This document shows, in pieces, positions 7,125 to 13,719 of a stretch of 16,847 nucleotides of DNA. The position numbers and the translations under genes are program-made. The first letter of the stretch is position 1, and each line of letters opens with the position of its first letter. The notes below the pieces were generated by a model. It was not told the DNA's origin, ran no database searches, and was given only the letters and a program-made list of their open reading frames with translations. Source of the stretch: Candidatus Peribacteraceae bacterium (lineage in GTDB: Bacteria > Patescibacteriota > Gracilibacteria > Peribacterales > Peribacteraceae); contig JABFSS010000076.1 in the NCBI GenBank assembly GCA_013140485.1, positions 1 to 16,847 of the forward strand, in the 5' to 3' direction.

Positions 7125-8831
7125 TCAATAGACGGCTTTGAGATAGCACGCTTCGCACACGATCTTCTCCGGGCGGTCCGGCGCATACGACGTGGTGACG
7201 GGTTTGCTGCACTGCGAGCACGTTCGCTGCCAGAGAGTGCGCGGACTGCGCAGTTCATTGCGTTCCTTGTGCCGCTGTGCGGGAGATTTGCGTGGTAGGG
7301 GAATGCCGAGCTGCTTATAGAACTTCAACTCCTGCGGAATGATCTTGAACGGCTTCCCGGTGACCGAGCACGAGAGAATTTTCTTACAGATGTCCTCATT
7401 GGCATCATCAATCGTGTCAGGAATCGTCGCTTCCGGGCCCAGATAGCTCTGTTCCGATTCGATCTCATCGCGCCACGGCCATCCTCGCTCCAGTACCTGC
7501 GCCTTCGTGAGCGGCATGTACTCCTGTGCAACGGTTTCGTTGTAGCCGTGTGAAGAAAGACGAACGGGGAAGAACTCTCCCCACTCTTGCCCCGCGAAGC
7601 TCCCGTCCGAGGAGCGAAGTGGGGTCGTCATATGTTCAATGATCTTCGGAACAAGCGTCTCGTACTCTTCCTTCGTGAATTGTTTGTTCAAAATGCAGTA
7701 CTGCTTTTGCTTGAGCCCCACGCAACCGAAACAATCCTTACAACTCTTGCACATGTGACTGTAGTAACAGCTCGAGTTGTACGGTCCTGCCATGTAGAAC
7801 GCGGAATTCTTGAGTCCGACCGTGGAGATCACTTCATAACATCCTTCCGGCCCGTACGGTGAGTAGTTCATGTCGCAGCAGTTCTTCGCATCCAGGACAT
7901 CGTAGAGATATTTGCAGTCTTCGCAGTTCACGGCGTTAAAGGACCCCTCGCAGTTCTTGGAATTCTTGAGATCATTCCCGATGCAGTTCTCGCAGTTGAG
8001 GTTGTACATGTCGCGGTACAGCCCTTTTTGGATGCGCATCTTCTTCCACAACGCGAATACCTGTTGCAGAGCGGAAAATGACTTCAGTTTGAGCTCCTGC
8101 AACTTCTTCTCGTACTCCTCCTTCGTGTGCGGCTCATTGAGAATGTAGTACTCCTTATTACGGAGGTTGATGGAGAGCAGACAATTGCGGGACCCTTTGC
8201 AGTCGAAGCAGAAAGCGCAGTCCGAGCAGTCATCCATATATTGAGACCACCGCACGCCGTAGCAGTTGTAGCACTGGATGCATTCGTAGCAGAGCGTCGA
8301 GTGGTAGACGAAGCTACTGTCGACGCAGTTTTTGGAGTATTTCGTGAAGTGATCGTAGTAACAGTCTTCGTTCGATTCGGCGGCGATATCGAGGTAGCAA
8401 TTTTTCTCGTCGTTGCAGTAATTGCAGTAATCGCTGTTCTCGCACGTGCTGATAGCCACTCCCCAGTGCGGCACCGCATCATTGAGGGCCGCCCACTGGT
8501 CAAAGAACGGGCGCGTGAAATCAATATCGCGTCCAAACGTCAGTCCATCCCATCCGTCTCCATGCCACGCGTCCTGCTTGTAGACCGGGAACTTGGCATC
8601 CGGCGGATACATCGACACGAATTTGGCTCCCGTAAGATCACATGTTCGATGGTAGAACGTCCTGTCATTCCTCCACGCCATGCGCCGTTGTACGCGACAA
8701 TCGGGGCAGAGCGTCGGCGGAGGGATCAGATATTTTTTTCCGGCGATCACCGGCGAGATCAGATCGAAGAACTCGAGATCACGTTGGGTGGTCTGAAAGG
8801 GTTGCCGGCATTGAATGCAAGATCTATTCAC
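7125..8831 (-). CDS. Cys-rich zinc-ribbon repeat protein, paralogue 5 (568 aa)
   Basis: About 40 cysteines; first paralogue of the five-gene tandem run. It starts at GTG 8831, which overlaps the TGA of the 225-aa gene upstream (GTGA). The start is supported because MNRSCIQC aligns with the start of every other copy. The N-terminal ribbon has C5-x2-C8 and CPDCR. Block 1 ends in a degenerate EYYILNEPHTKEEYEK. Block 2 ends in an intact KQYCILNKQFTKEEYE. After this, where other copies read HMKKTGEWGEFF, it has about ten extra residues (SSDGSFAG core) encoded by an inverted-repeat element at 7590-7624. The C-terminal unit has CSVT and SPAQRH, keeps CSQC and CEAC, and ends LKAVY. Function unknown; probably cytoplasmic. 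Confidence 0.88.
   Translation of the reverse strand: MNRSCIQCRQPFQTTQRDLEFFDLISPVIAGKKYLIPPPTLCPDCRVQRRMAWRNDRTFYHRTCDLTGAKFVSMYPPDAKFPVYKQDAWHGDGWDGLTFGRDIDFTRPFFDQWAALNDAVPHWGVAISTCENSDYCNYCNDEKNCYLDIAAESNEDCYYDHFTKYSKNCVDSSFVYHSTLCYECIQCYNCYGVRWSQYMDDCSDCAFCFDCKGSRNCLLSINLRNKEYYILNEPHTKEEYEKKLQELKLKSFSALQQVFALWKKMRIQKGLYRDMYNLNCENCIGNDLKNSKNCEGSFNAVNCEDCKYLYDVLDAKNCCDMNYSPYGPEGCYEVISTVGLKNSAFYMAGPYNSSCYYSHMCKSCKDCFGCVGLKQKQYCILNKQFTKEEYETLVPKIIEHMTTPLRSSDGSFAGQEWGEFFPVRLSSHGYNETVAQEYMPLTKAQVLERGWPWRDEIESEQSYLGPEATIPDTIDDANEDICKKILSCSVTGKPFKIIPQELKFYKQLGIPLPRKSPAQRHKERNELRSPRTLWQRTCSQCSKPVTTSYAPDRPEKIVCEACYLKAVY
7590..7624. repeat. In-frame inverted-repeat insertion in paralogue 5
   Basis: Nested arms CCCC (7590-7593) / GGGG (7621-7624) and GCTCC (7599-7603) / GGAGC (7611-7615) are set symmetrically 5 nt apart around a 7-nt loop. 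The 35-nt element matches the roughly ten-residue surplus of this protein at a site where the other copies have only four residues between HM and EWG, so it looks inserted without breaking the frame. Confidence 0.5.
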
Positions 8832-9505
8832 GTTTCGTTCTTTAGGAAGATAAGCTTATGACCAGAGTCTACTGCAGCAAGCGATAAGCCGGTGATAGGG
8901 GAGAGAGCATTGAAATGACAAATTGCCTCGCTTACATAATGAGGAAACTTGAATGTTATCTGATGGGGAGACAGAGTTTGGTCATGCTGACGAGCTTCCA
9001 AATAGGTTTTGTAGATGTCATTCCACTTCTTAAGACCCAGAATTCTCAAATAATCCAGCGCATGTTCCGTATTTTTCTCTTCCACTGATTTTCGCAAAAG
9101 CTTCCCAAAGTGCGTCATATCTTCCTGCCGTGCTTCCGGTTTTGGCGTATACATTTCGCCCCAACAGTGAAGGGCGTTTATTCCAAATTGTGAACGCAAA
9201 GCTTCCGCGTATTTTTCAGTAGCTCGCATCAATATATCAGCTGCTGGTTGGTTGTTCGGGGCTATCGTTGCAGTGACGATGAGCCTCTGCTTTTGCTTGG
9301 TGACCATGTATCTTTCAAGTATCAATTTTATGCCGGGCTGCTTGCGTATTTCGTCCTGGATTTGATCGAGTTTTGCCGTCACGGCAGCGGCTTGTTCTGT
9401 TTCCGTCATGCAATCAATGAAAAAATTCACCCCTGTCGCGTGCTTATCTATCGAATGACGATGACGAATGGAGATTCGGGGCCGATTGTGTTGCAATTGT
9501 GCCAT
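8828..9505 (-). CDS. Unrecognised protein (225 aa), first gene of the Cys-rich operon
   Basis: I do not recognise this protein. It has only two Cys (in FIDCM and LHCWGEM) and is not related to the large paralogues. Visible features are a His/Arg-rich start (IRHRHSID), a hydrophobic stretch NFFIDC, then a mixed alpha/beta pattern with a polar helical middle and a C-terminal ITFKFPHYVSEAICHF. No signal peptide is visible. The ATG at 9505 is the first ATG in frame. A TTG at 9619 would add 38 residues and cannot be excluded. The gene is more AT-rich than its neighbours, which hints at separate origin. Its TGA overlaps the GTG of paralogue 5, so the two are almost certainly translated together. 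Upstream is the divergent promoter region of the first TrmB-like regulator. Confidence 0.72.
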   Translation of the reverse strand: MAQLQHNRPRISIRHRHSIDKHATGVNFFIDCMTETEQAAAVTAKLDQIQDEIRKQPGIKLILERYMVTKQKQRLIVTATIAPNNQPAADILMRATEKYAEALRSQFGINALHCWGEMYTPKPEARQEDMTHFGKLLRKSVEEKNTEHALDYLRILGLKKWNDIYKTYLEARQHDQTLSPHQITFKFPHYVSEAICHFNALSPITGLSLAAVDSGHKLIFLKNET

Positions 9506-9644
9506 TTCAATTAATACACAAAGGAAAACATAGTTAAATAGGGGTACAGCGCGGGCAGTTGCTTCGTGTTGATTTCTGTGACGCTGTACAGTCTGCACGA
9601 TAGAGTCATTTTCGTCCAACAGCTTTTGTCAGAATATCAATATT

Positions 9645-9662
9645 TTGGCTTAATTAAGCCAA
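9645..9662. promoter_or_regulatory. 18-bp perfect palindrome, candidate operator over divergent -35 boxes
   Basis: TTGGCTTAATTAAGCCAA is its own reverse complement and lies between the divergent operon and the TrmB-like gene. Each end supplies a TTGGCT that could be a -35: on plus with TAGACT at 9669-9674 (18-nt spacer), on minus with a GATATT 18 nt away. A protein bound here would cover both promoters. A one-mismatch 12-bp version of the core occurs upstream of the second TrmB-like gene. Confidence 0.6.
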
Positions 9663-9680
9663 TTTAACTAGACTAAAAAC

Positions 9681-9698
9681 TGTAGAAAAAAATCTACA
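9681..9698. promoter_or_regulatory. TGT-N12-ACA dyad in the leader of TrmB-like gene 1
   Basis: TGTAGA (9681-9686) and TCTACA (9693-9698) are perfect 6-bp inverted arms around AAAAAA. The total length is 18 bp, identical to the dyad in front of the second TrmB-like gene, and both begin TGT and end ACA. The dyad lies just downstream of the proposed -10, so it would suit autorepression. Confidence 0.5.
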
Positions 9699-9717
9699 AC
9701 AGGAGTAGAATGATCAG

Positions 9718-10473
9718 GTGATTACTGAGTTGCTCAAACTTGGCCTGACTGATGAGGAGGCTCGTGTGTATCTGGCTGTATTAGAAATTAATGGCGGCCC
9801 CGTCAGCAACATCGCCCGCAAAGCCGGAGTCAACCGCGTCAGTTGCTACCACACCGTTGAGAATCTTCTTGCGAAGCAACTCCTCAGTCAGTACAACCGC
9901 AACGGTGTGAAGTGCTTTGCGCCCGAACCCCCGGAGCAGTTTCTCGAACTTGCTGAAGAGAAAGTGAACATCGCCAAAGGACTTCTCCCGTCACTCAAGT
10001 CTCTGGCGAGTTCCATCGGGTTCCGGCCGAAGATCCGCTTTTACGAAGGAAAGGACGGTGTGGAGCGAGTTTTCACCGAATCACTCGCGGCAAAAGGAGA
10101 GATCCTCGGCTACACGAACCTCAAGAGCGTCACGGAGTTCTTCCCGGAGTTCTTCGAGCGCTACACTCACGAAAAGCTGAAGAGGAAGATCAAAACCCGC
10201 TACCTCTCCCCGACGACGGTCGAGAGCGTGCATGTGATGGACCGCTTTCTCCCGAAGAAGTATGACCAAAACCTCCTCGAGATCCTGCTCGTAAACCGCG
10301 ATCAATTCCTCTTTGAGAACGAAGTGCTCGTGTTCAACAATTCCGTCGGCATCGTGTCGCTCAATCAGGATGAATTACTCGGATTGATTGTGGAGAGTCC
10401 TGCGTTTGCGCGGACGATGAAAGCAGTCTTCGATCTAGCGTGGCTCGGCGCTACTGCCTTCGTAGCCAAGTAA
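9718..10473 (+). CDS. TrmB-like transcriptional regulator 1 (251 aa)
   Basis: The TrmB-like winged helix-turn-helix is at about residues 1-75 (LLKLGLTDEEARVYLAVLE, then recognition helix NRVSCYHTVENLLAKQ). A linker helix is followed by the characteristic RPKIRFYEGKDGVERVFTES and a C-terminal effector-type domain. In other members that domain senses sugars or other small molecules; the ligand here is unknown. It starts at GTG 9718 with AGGAG 12 nt upstream. An ATG at 9710 gives only three codons before a stop. The gene is divergent from the five-paralogue operon, with a palindrome and a dyad between them, so it probably controls that operon and itself. Its 3' end overlaps the convergent 195-aa gene by 39 nt. 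Confidence 0.87.
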   Translation: MITELLKLGLTDEEARVYLAVLEINGGPVSNIARKAGVNRVSCYHTVENLLAKQLLSQYNRNGVKCFAPEPPEQFLELAEEKVNIAKGLLPSLKSLASSIGFRPKIRFYEGKDGVERVFTESLAAKGEILGYTNLKSVTEFFPEFFERYTHEKLKRKIKTRYLSPTTVESVHVMDRFLPKKYDQNLLEILLVNRDQFLFENEVLVFNNSVGIVSLNQDELLGLIVESPAFARTMKAVFDLAWLGATAFVAK

Positions 10474-11022
10474 GTAGTAATCATCGTCTGTTAGAACGCG
10501 GGGCATTGTTCGTCGGCCGAAGCGAAGGAGGCAGAAAGCTTTCCATAACCAGTGATCCATACTTTTAAGCTCTTTCAGTCTCCAGACGTACAGTGTAGTG
10601 GGCAGAAGCAGCATGAGGTGCCACAGCACTTCGGTGGAGTATTCGTGGATTTCATCTATCTGATTTTTTGGAGGTAATTGAATGTCCAAATGAGACGGAC
10701 CACGGAGTATTCGTCCGAAGCCACAGCGGTGAGCCAGCACCCGTGCCACATCCACAGTCATTCCCTCGGAAATCCATTTCAGATCGCCAACGTTGAATGC
10801 AGCCAGTCGCTTAGCCATCATCGGGCTGACGTTATCATATTCTTTCGGCTGCAAATTCACGTCCAGGCGTGTGTGCTCGAGTCCATTTGCACAAACAATG
10901 AAGTCCTCGGCAGTATCGTAGTCGTGGGGATCCAGTGTCAGCTTTTGAGGATCATGATAGGAGTAGCCCTGTCCGTTGCCAGACTGGTGCCATTCGCAGC
11001 CTTCGTAGTACGTGAGTTCCAT
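10435..11022 (-). CDS. Unrecognised protein (195 aa) downstream of paralogue 6
   Basis: I do not recognise this protein. It has four Cys and is not part of the large family. The N-terminal third is acidic and aromatic (LTYYEGCEWHQSGNGQGYSYH), the middle holds SEGMTVDVARVLAHRCGFG, and a hydrophobic helix (about 129-147, LWHLMLLLPTTLYVWRL) could be a single membrane or packing helix. The ATG at 11022 is 6 nt after the stop of the paralogue, so the two are probably one transcript. The last 13 codons overlap the end of the convergent TrmB-like gene. That shared stretch contains the GCTAC / GTAGC hairpin at 10450-10466, so this C-terminus may have been extended by read-through into a terminator-like element. 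Confidence 0.65.
   Translation of the reverse strand: MELTYYEGCEWHQSGNGQGYSYHDPQKLTLDPHDYDTAEDFIVCANGLEHTRLDVNLQPKEYDNVSPMMAKRLAAFNVGDLKWISEGMTVDVARVLAHRCGFGRILRGPSHLDIQLPPKNQIDEIHEYSTEVLWHLMLLLPTTLYVWRLKELKSMDHWLWKAFCLLRFGRRTMPRVLTDDDYYLLGYEGSSAEPR
10450..10466. terminator. Small hairpin in the overlapping 3' ends of convergent genes
   Basis: GCTAC (10450-10454) and GTAGC (10462-10466) form a 5-bp stem with a 7-nt loop inside the last codons of both convergent genes. There is no U-run. It is a weak candidate for a shared bidirectional terminator, suggested mainly by its position. Confidence 0.25.
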
Positions 11023-11028
11023 GGTGAT

Positions 11029-12726
11029 TCAGAAAACTTCTTTCAAATAACACTCTTCACACGCAATCACTTCCGGACGGTCGGGTGAATACGTCGACTG
11101 CAGTTCTTTTTTGCATTTCGAGCACTCGCGCTTCCAGAGTTTCCGGGGATTTCGCAACTTCATCCGTTCCACATGCCGACATTCGGGACATTTGTGTGGA
11201 ACGGGGAGGGTGTGTTTGCGGTAGTAGGCCAGTTCCTGGGGAATGACGCGGTAGTTCTTGGTGCATGCCGCACAGGCGAGGATTTCCTGGGTGACGGAAT
11301 CTGGCGTCGCATCAATGGAGTCGGGGAGTGTGTAGGTCTGCGGCTTGTAATCGCGTGCGTCCTTTTCTCTCCAGTGAAAACCCTGCTTTTTGGCTTCCTC
11401 TTGAGAGAGCGGGAAGTACTCGGATGCTAAAGATTCGTTGTAGCCGAACGGCGAAAACGTCGAGGGGAAATATAAGCCCCACTCTTTGTTCTTTTCCATC
11501 TGCGCGATTATCTTCGGAACCAAGGCTTCATATTCCTCCTGTGAGTATTGCTTGTTGAAGATGCAGAACTTTTTGCGCGTCAGTCCGCAACAGGCAAAGC
11601 AGTCGCTGCAGTTGAAGCAGTAATCGCAGTAGAGGAGCCGCTGTGAGTGAAACACGAAGAGGCAGAAGGCGCAGCCGTAGACTTCGATGGTGCCGAGCGT
11701 CTGGTAACAGAGTTCGGGCTTCAGATACATATTGGAGCAGTCATAATTGTCTTTCACGTTGACGCCGACGGTCACGTAGCGACAGTCCTGGCTCTCGTTG
11801 ACGTCGTAGCAGTCTTTGCAGCTCTTTCCATTCTCGAGGTAATCGCCGGTGCAGTCCTGACAGTTCACGATGTTGGCGTACTTGCGGACCATTGATTGCA
11901 TTCTCTTCTTCCGCAGTTCTTTCATTTGCTCTATTCGTGAGACCGAACCGCGGAATTCGGTGAGGCGCTTCTCGTATTCTTCTTTCGACAACGATTCATT
12001 CATGAAGTGGTATTCCTTGTGATTGAGATTGGTGCAGAGACAGCAATTGCTGCAGCCGGTGAGGTTACTGGAGAAGTAGCAATCGCGGCAGTTGATGCTA
12101 AACGAGACCCATTGGCAGTTATAGGAGTCGTAGACCGAGAAGCATTCGTAGCAGAGCTGCGAATTGTAGAGGTAACTGCAGTCCATCGAATCGCTGCACT
12201 TCTGCAGCAGCTTGCCGTAATAGCAGTCTTCGCAGTTCTCGGATGAATTGATCAGATAACAGTTTTTGCAGTACGCGGTTCCCGTCGAGAAACCGGAATT
12301 TTCATTGCCGAGGCTGATCAATGCCATGCGCGGCACGTCTTTCTGCAGCTGCGCGAACTGCTCAAAGAAGGGACGAGCCGCGTCAAAGTCCCGTCCGTAA
12401 CTCAATGGATCCCACCCGTCGCTGCGCCATTCGTCCTGTTCGTAGATTTTGAAGGGTTCGCCACCCGAAGGGTCCCCTTTGGGGCCAACCGGTTTCTCAT
12501 TATTGATGGAGACGATGTCCTTGCCCGAGAACGCCGAGCGGACTTTGTAGAGATACTGCTCGTTGCGATGGCAGGTGCGGATCTTGAGCCGGCAGTCGGG
12601 GCACTGCACGGGGAGCGGGGGAGTGAAGGTTTTCTTCCCAAACGTGAAGACCATCTTCTGCACGAAGGCGGCTTCATCAGCGTGAATGAGGAATGTGCCA
12701 TTGCAGGTGGTACAGATTCGTTCCAT
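11029..12726 (-). CDS. Cys-rich zinc-ribbon repeat protein, paralogue 6 (565 aa)
   Basis: About 44 cysteines, the most of the seven. The N-terminal ribbon keeps C5-x2-C8 and CPDCR but has lost its later Cys (RSAFSGKDI). An insertion of about 11 residues (KPVGPKGDPSG) follows, encoded by two abutting palindromes at 12463-12484. Block 1 ends in the variant KEYHFMNESLSKEEYEK. Block 2 ends RKKFCIFNKQYSQEEYE. Uniquely, the C-terminal unit keeps all four Cys pairs: CAAC, CPECRH, CSKC and CEEC. The other six copies have lost one or both Cys of the first two. It ends LKEVF. It is the first gene of its own two-gene unit, divergent from the second TrmB-like regulator, and probably keeps the most ancestral C-terminus. 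Confidence 0.88.
   Translation of the reverse strand: MERICTTCNGTFLIHADEAAFVQKMVFTFGKKTFTPPLPVQCPDCRLKIRTCHRNEQYLYKVRSAFSGKDIVSINNEKPVGPKGDPSGGEPFKIYEQDEWRSDGWDPLSYGRDFDAARPFFEQFAQLQKDVPRMALISLGNENSGFSTGTAYCKNCYLINSSENCEDCYYGKLLQKCSDSMDCSYLYNSQLCYECFSVYDSYNCQWVSFSINCRDCYFSSNLTGCSNCCLCTNLNHKEYHFMNESLSKEEYEKRLTEFRGSVSRIEQMKELRKKRMQSMVRKYANIVNCQDCTGDYLENGKSCKDCYDVNESQDCRYVTVGVNVKDNYDCSNMYLKPELCYQTLGTIEVYGCAFCLFVFHSQRLLYCDYCFNCSDCFACCGLTRKKFCIFNKQYSQEEYEALVPKIIAQMEKNKEWGLYFPSTFSPFGYNESLASEYFPLSQEEAKKQGFHWREKDARDYKPQTYTLPDSIDATPDSVTQEILACAACTKNYRVIPQELAYYRKHTLPVPHKCPECRHVERMKLRNPRKLWKRECSKCKKELQSTYSPDRPEVIACEECYLKEVF
12463..12484. repeat. Two abutting palindromes forming an in-frame insertion in paralogue 6
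   Basis: ACCC-GAA-GGGT (12463-12473) is followed directly by CCCC-TTT-GGGG (12474-12484). They encode the Gly/Pro-rich segment that the other six paralogues lack between the IVS strand and the PFKIY motif. Both hairpins have 4-bp stems and 3-nt loops. This suggests a small palindromic element inserted in frame. Confidence 0.5.
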
Positions 12727-12742
12727 TGGAAGAACAGAAGAA

Positions 12743-12780
12743 ATGGCTTAATTGAGCTGCAAAGCCTAATATGATATACT
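12743..12780 (+). promoter_or_regulatory. Promoter of TrmB-like gene 2 with an embedded near-palindrome
   Basis: TTGAGC (12752-12757) and TATACT (12775-12780) are spaced by exactly 17 nt, 39 nt upstream of the ATG. GCTTAATTGAGC (12746-12757) overlaps the -35 and matches the core of the perfect palindrome at 9645-9662 with one base change. The divergent operon starts at 12726 on the other strand, so binding here could control both directions. Confidence 0.62.
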
Positions 12781-12792
12781 TTATTAATCCAG

Positions 12793-12810
12793 TGTTCTTC
12801 ATAAAGAACA
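12793..12810. promoter_or_regulatory. TGT-N12-ACA dyad in the leader of TrmB-like gene 2
   Basis: TGTTCTT (12793-12799) and AAGAACA (12804-12810) are perfect 7-bp inverted arms around CATA, 18 bp in all, 9 nt before the ATG. Length and outer bases match the dyad at 9681-9698. It may be an autoregulatory operator, or a leader hairpin that masks the start codon. Confidence 0.55.
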
Positions 12811-12819
12811 ACAGATCCC

Positions 12820-13587
12820 ATGCTGCAGGAATACCTCTCCAGTCTCGGTTTCTCGCAAAAAGAGAGCACCATCTACCTGGTGCTCGCCGAAGTCGGCGTG
12901 CAACCGGCGTCCGTCATCGCGCGGCGCAGCAACCTGGACCGCGTGACGGCGTACAAGCATTTGAAGAAACTCGCGGACCGTGGACTCGTGAAGGTGTACT
13001 CGCGGGGCGGCGTGCAGTGCTTTGGCATCGAGAGCTTCGATGCGCTGGAATCGTACATCGGCGAACGGGCGCAGAACCTCACGGACCTGCGCAAGCGCTT
13101 TCCGATCATCGCCAACGTTCTCAAGTCTCTGCGCGAGGGAGAGGACACGATTCCCCGGCTGCAGATCTTCGAAGGCACGTCGGGTATCAAGGCGCTCTTC
13201 CGCGATATGCTGCATGCCGTGAAGCAGGAGAATGTGAAGCAGGTGCGCCTCCTCAGTTCGAATACCTTCGAAGAATGGCTCAGCGACGACGCCATGCAGA
13301 GGATCGTCGGCGGTTTCTTCAAAGACTTGAAAGCCCAGTCCGTCAGCGTCGAACTGTTCGAAGTGACCGGCGGGCTTGTGCCCGAACGGCTGCGCAAGCT
13401 GTCGGGAAAAGACATCTCGGCTCCCATGACGCTGGTGACGCACGGTTCCACGAATATCTTCCTGATCGGCCACACGGTGTACCTCGCATGCTATAAAGGA
13501 ACGCAGATCGGGCTCAAGATGACGCAGGCGGAGTTGAGTCAGATCTTTCATTTTTTGTTTGATTTGGCGGGGCGGATTAAGGACTGA
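12820..13587 (+). CDS. TrmB-like transcriptional regulator 2 (255 aa)
   Basis: Paralogue of the regulator at 9718. The winged helix-turn-helix at residues 1-75 has EYLSSLGFSQKESTIYLVL and recognition helix LDRVTAYKHLKKLADRG. The TrmB-type linker and effector domain begin at PRLQIFEGTSGIKALFRDML. The ligand pocket cannot be read from sequence; the domain is known in the family for small-molecule sensing. The ATG at 12820 aligns with the start of the other copy. No SD is visible. It is divergent from paralogue 6 and convergent with paralogue 7, so it sits between two members of the Cys-rich family. The same gene order (regulator divergent from a Cys-rich operon) recurs at 9718, which points to a duplicated regulatory unit. 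Confidence 0.88.
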   Translation: MLQEYLSSLGFSQKESTIYLVLAEVGVQPASVIARRSNLDRVTAYKHLKKLADRGLVKVYSRGGVQCFGIESFDALESYIGERAQNLTDLRKRFPIIANVLKSLREGEDTIPRLQIFEGTSGIKALFRDMLHAVKQENVKQVRLLSSNTFEEWLSDDAMQRIVGGFFKDLKAQSVSVELFEVTGGLVPERLRKLSGKDISAPMTLVTHGSTNIFLIGHTVYLACYKGTQIGLKMTQAELSQIFHFLFDLAGRIKD

Positions 13588-13597
13588 TCCCTCGTAC

Positions 13598-13617
13598 GAA
13601 ATTGCTGCGGCAATTTC
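13598..13617. terminator. Hairpin after TrmB-like gene 2
   Basis: GAAATTGC (13598-13605) and GCAATTTC (13610-13617) form a perfect 8-bp stem with loop TGCG, starting 11 nt after the TGA. On the plus strand only a short UUUC lies at the end of the stem, so it is not a textbook intrinsic terminator, but its position between convergent genes fits transcription termination. Confidence 0.45.
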
Positions 13618-13621
13618 TACT

Positions 13622-13708
13622 CCCACCTTCGCCAAGGCTACGGTGGGCGGGCGGGATGACAGGTGCGTTGTTTGTGTAACGCCTCGGTACGCTCCGCTGC
13701 GGCGGAGC
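13622..13708. repeat. Two further GC-rich palindromes in the convergent gap
   Basis: The first is a 26-nt imperfect palindrome at 13622-13647, with CCCACC pairing to GGTGGG. The second is a perfect 7-bp stem GCTCCGC (13691-13697) / GCGGAGC (13702-13708) with loop TGCG. Together with the hairpin at 13598 they fill the 132-nt gap between convergent genes. The first and last share the core GC-TGCG-GC. They look like dispersed REP-type palindromes or bidirectional terminators. No gene is seen in the gap. Confidence 0.5.
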
Positions 13709-13719
13709 TACTCGGCGCG

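Noticed and set aside
5453..7258. 601-aa version of paralogue 4
   Set aside because: The extra 46 residues are Arg/Ser-rich antisense-like sequence overlapping paralogue 5. The ATG at 7120 aligns with all the other copies.
9710..9720. ATG just after AGGAG before TrmB-like gene 1
   Set aside because: It gives only three codons (Met-Ile-Arg) before TGA. The GTG at 9718 opens the real frame. A mini-leader peptide is possible but unsupported.
12771..13496. 241-codon frame overlapping the second TrmB-like gene
   Set aside because: Out-of-frame reading of the regulator with Arg/Gly-rich low-complexity sequence. The TrmB frame has the recognisable domains.
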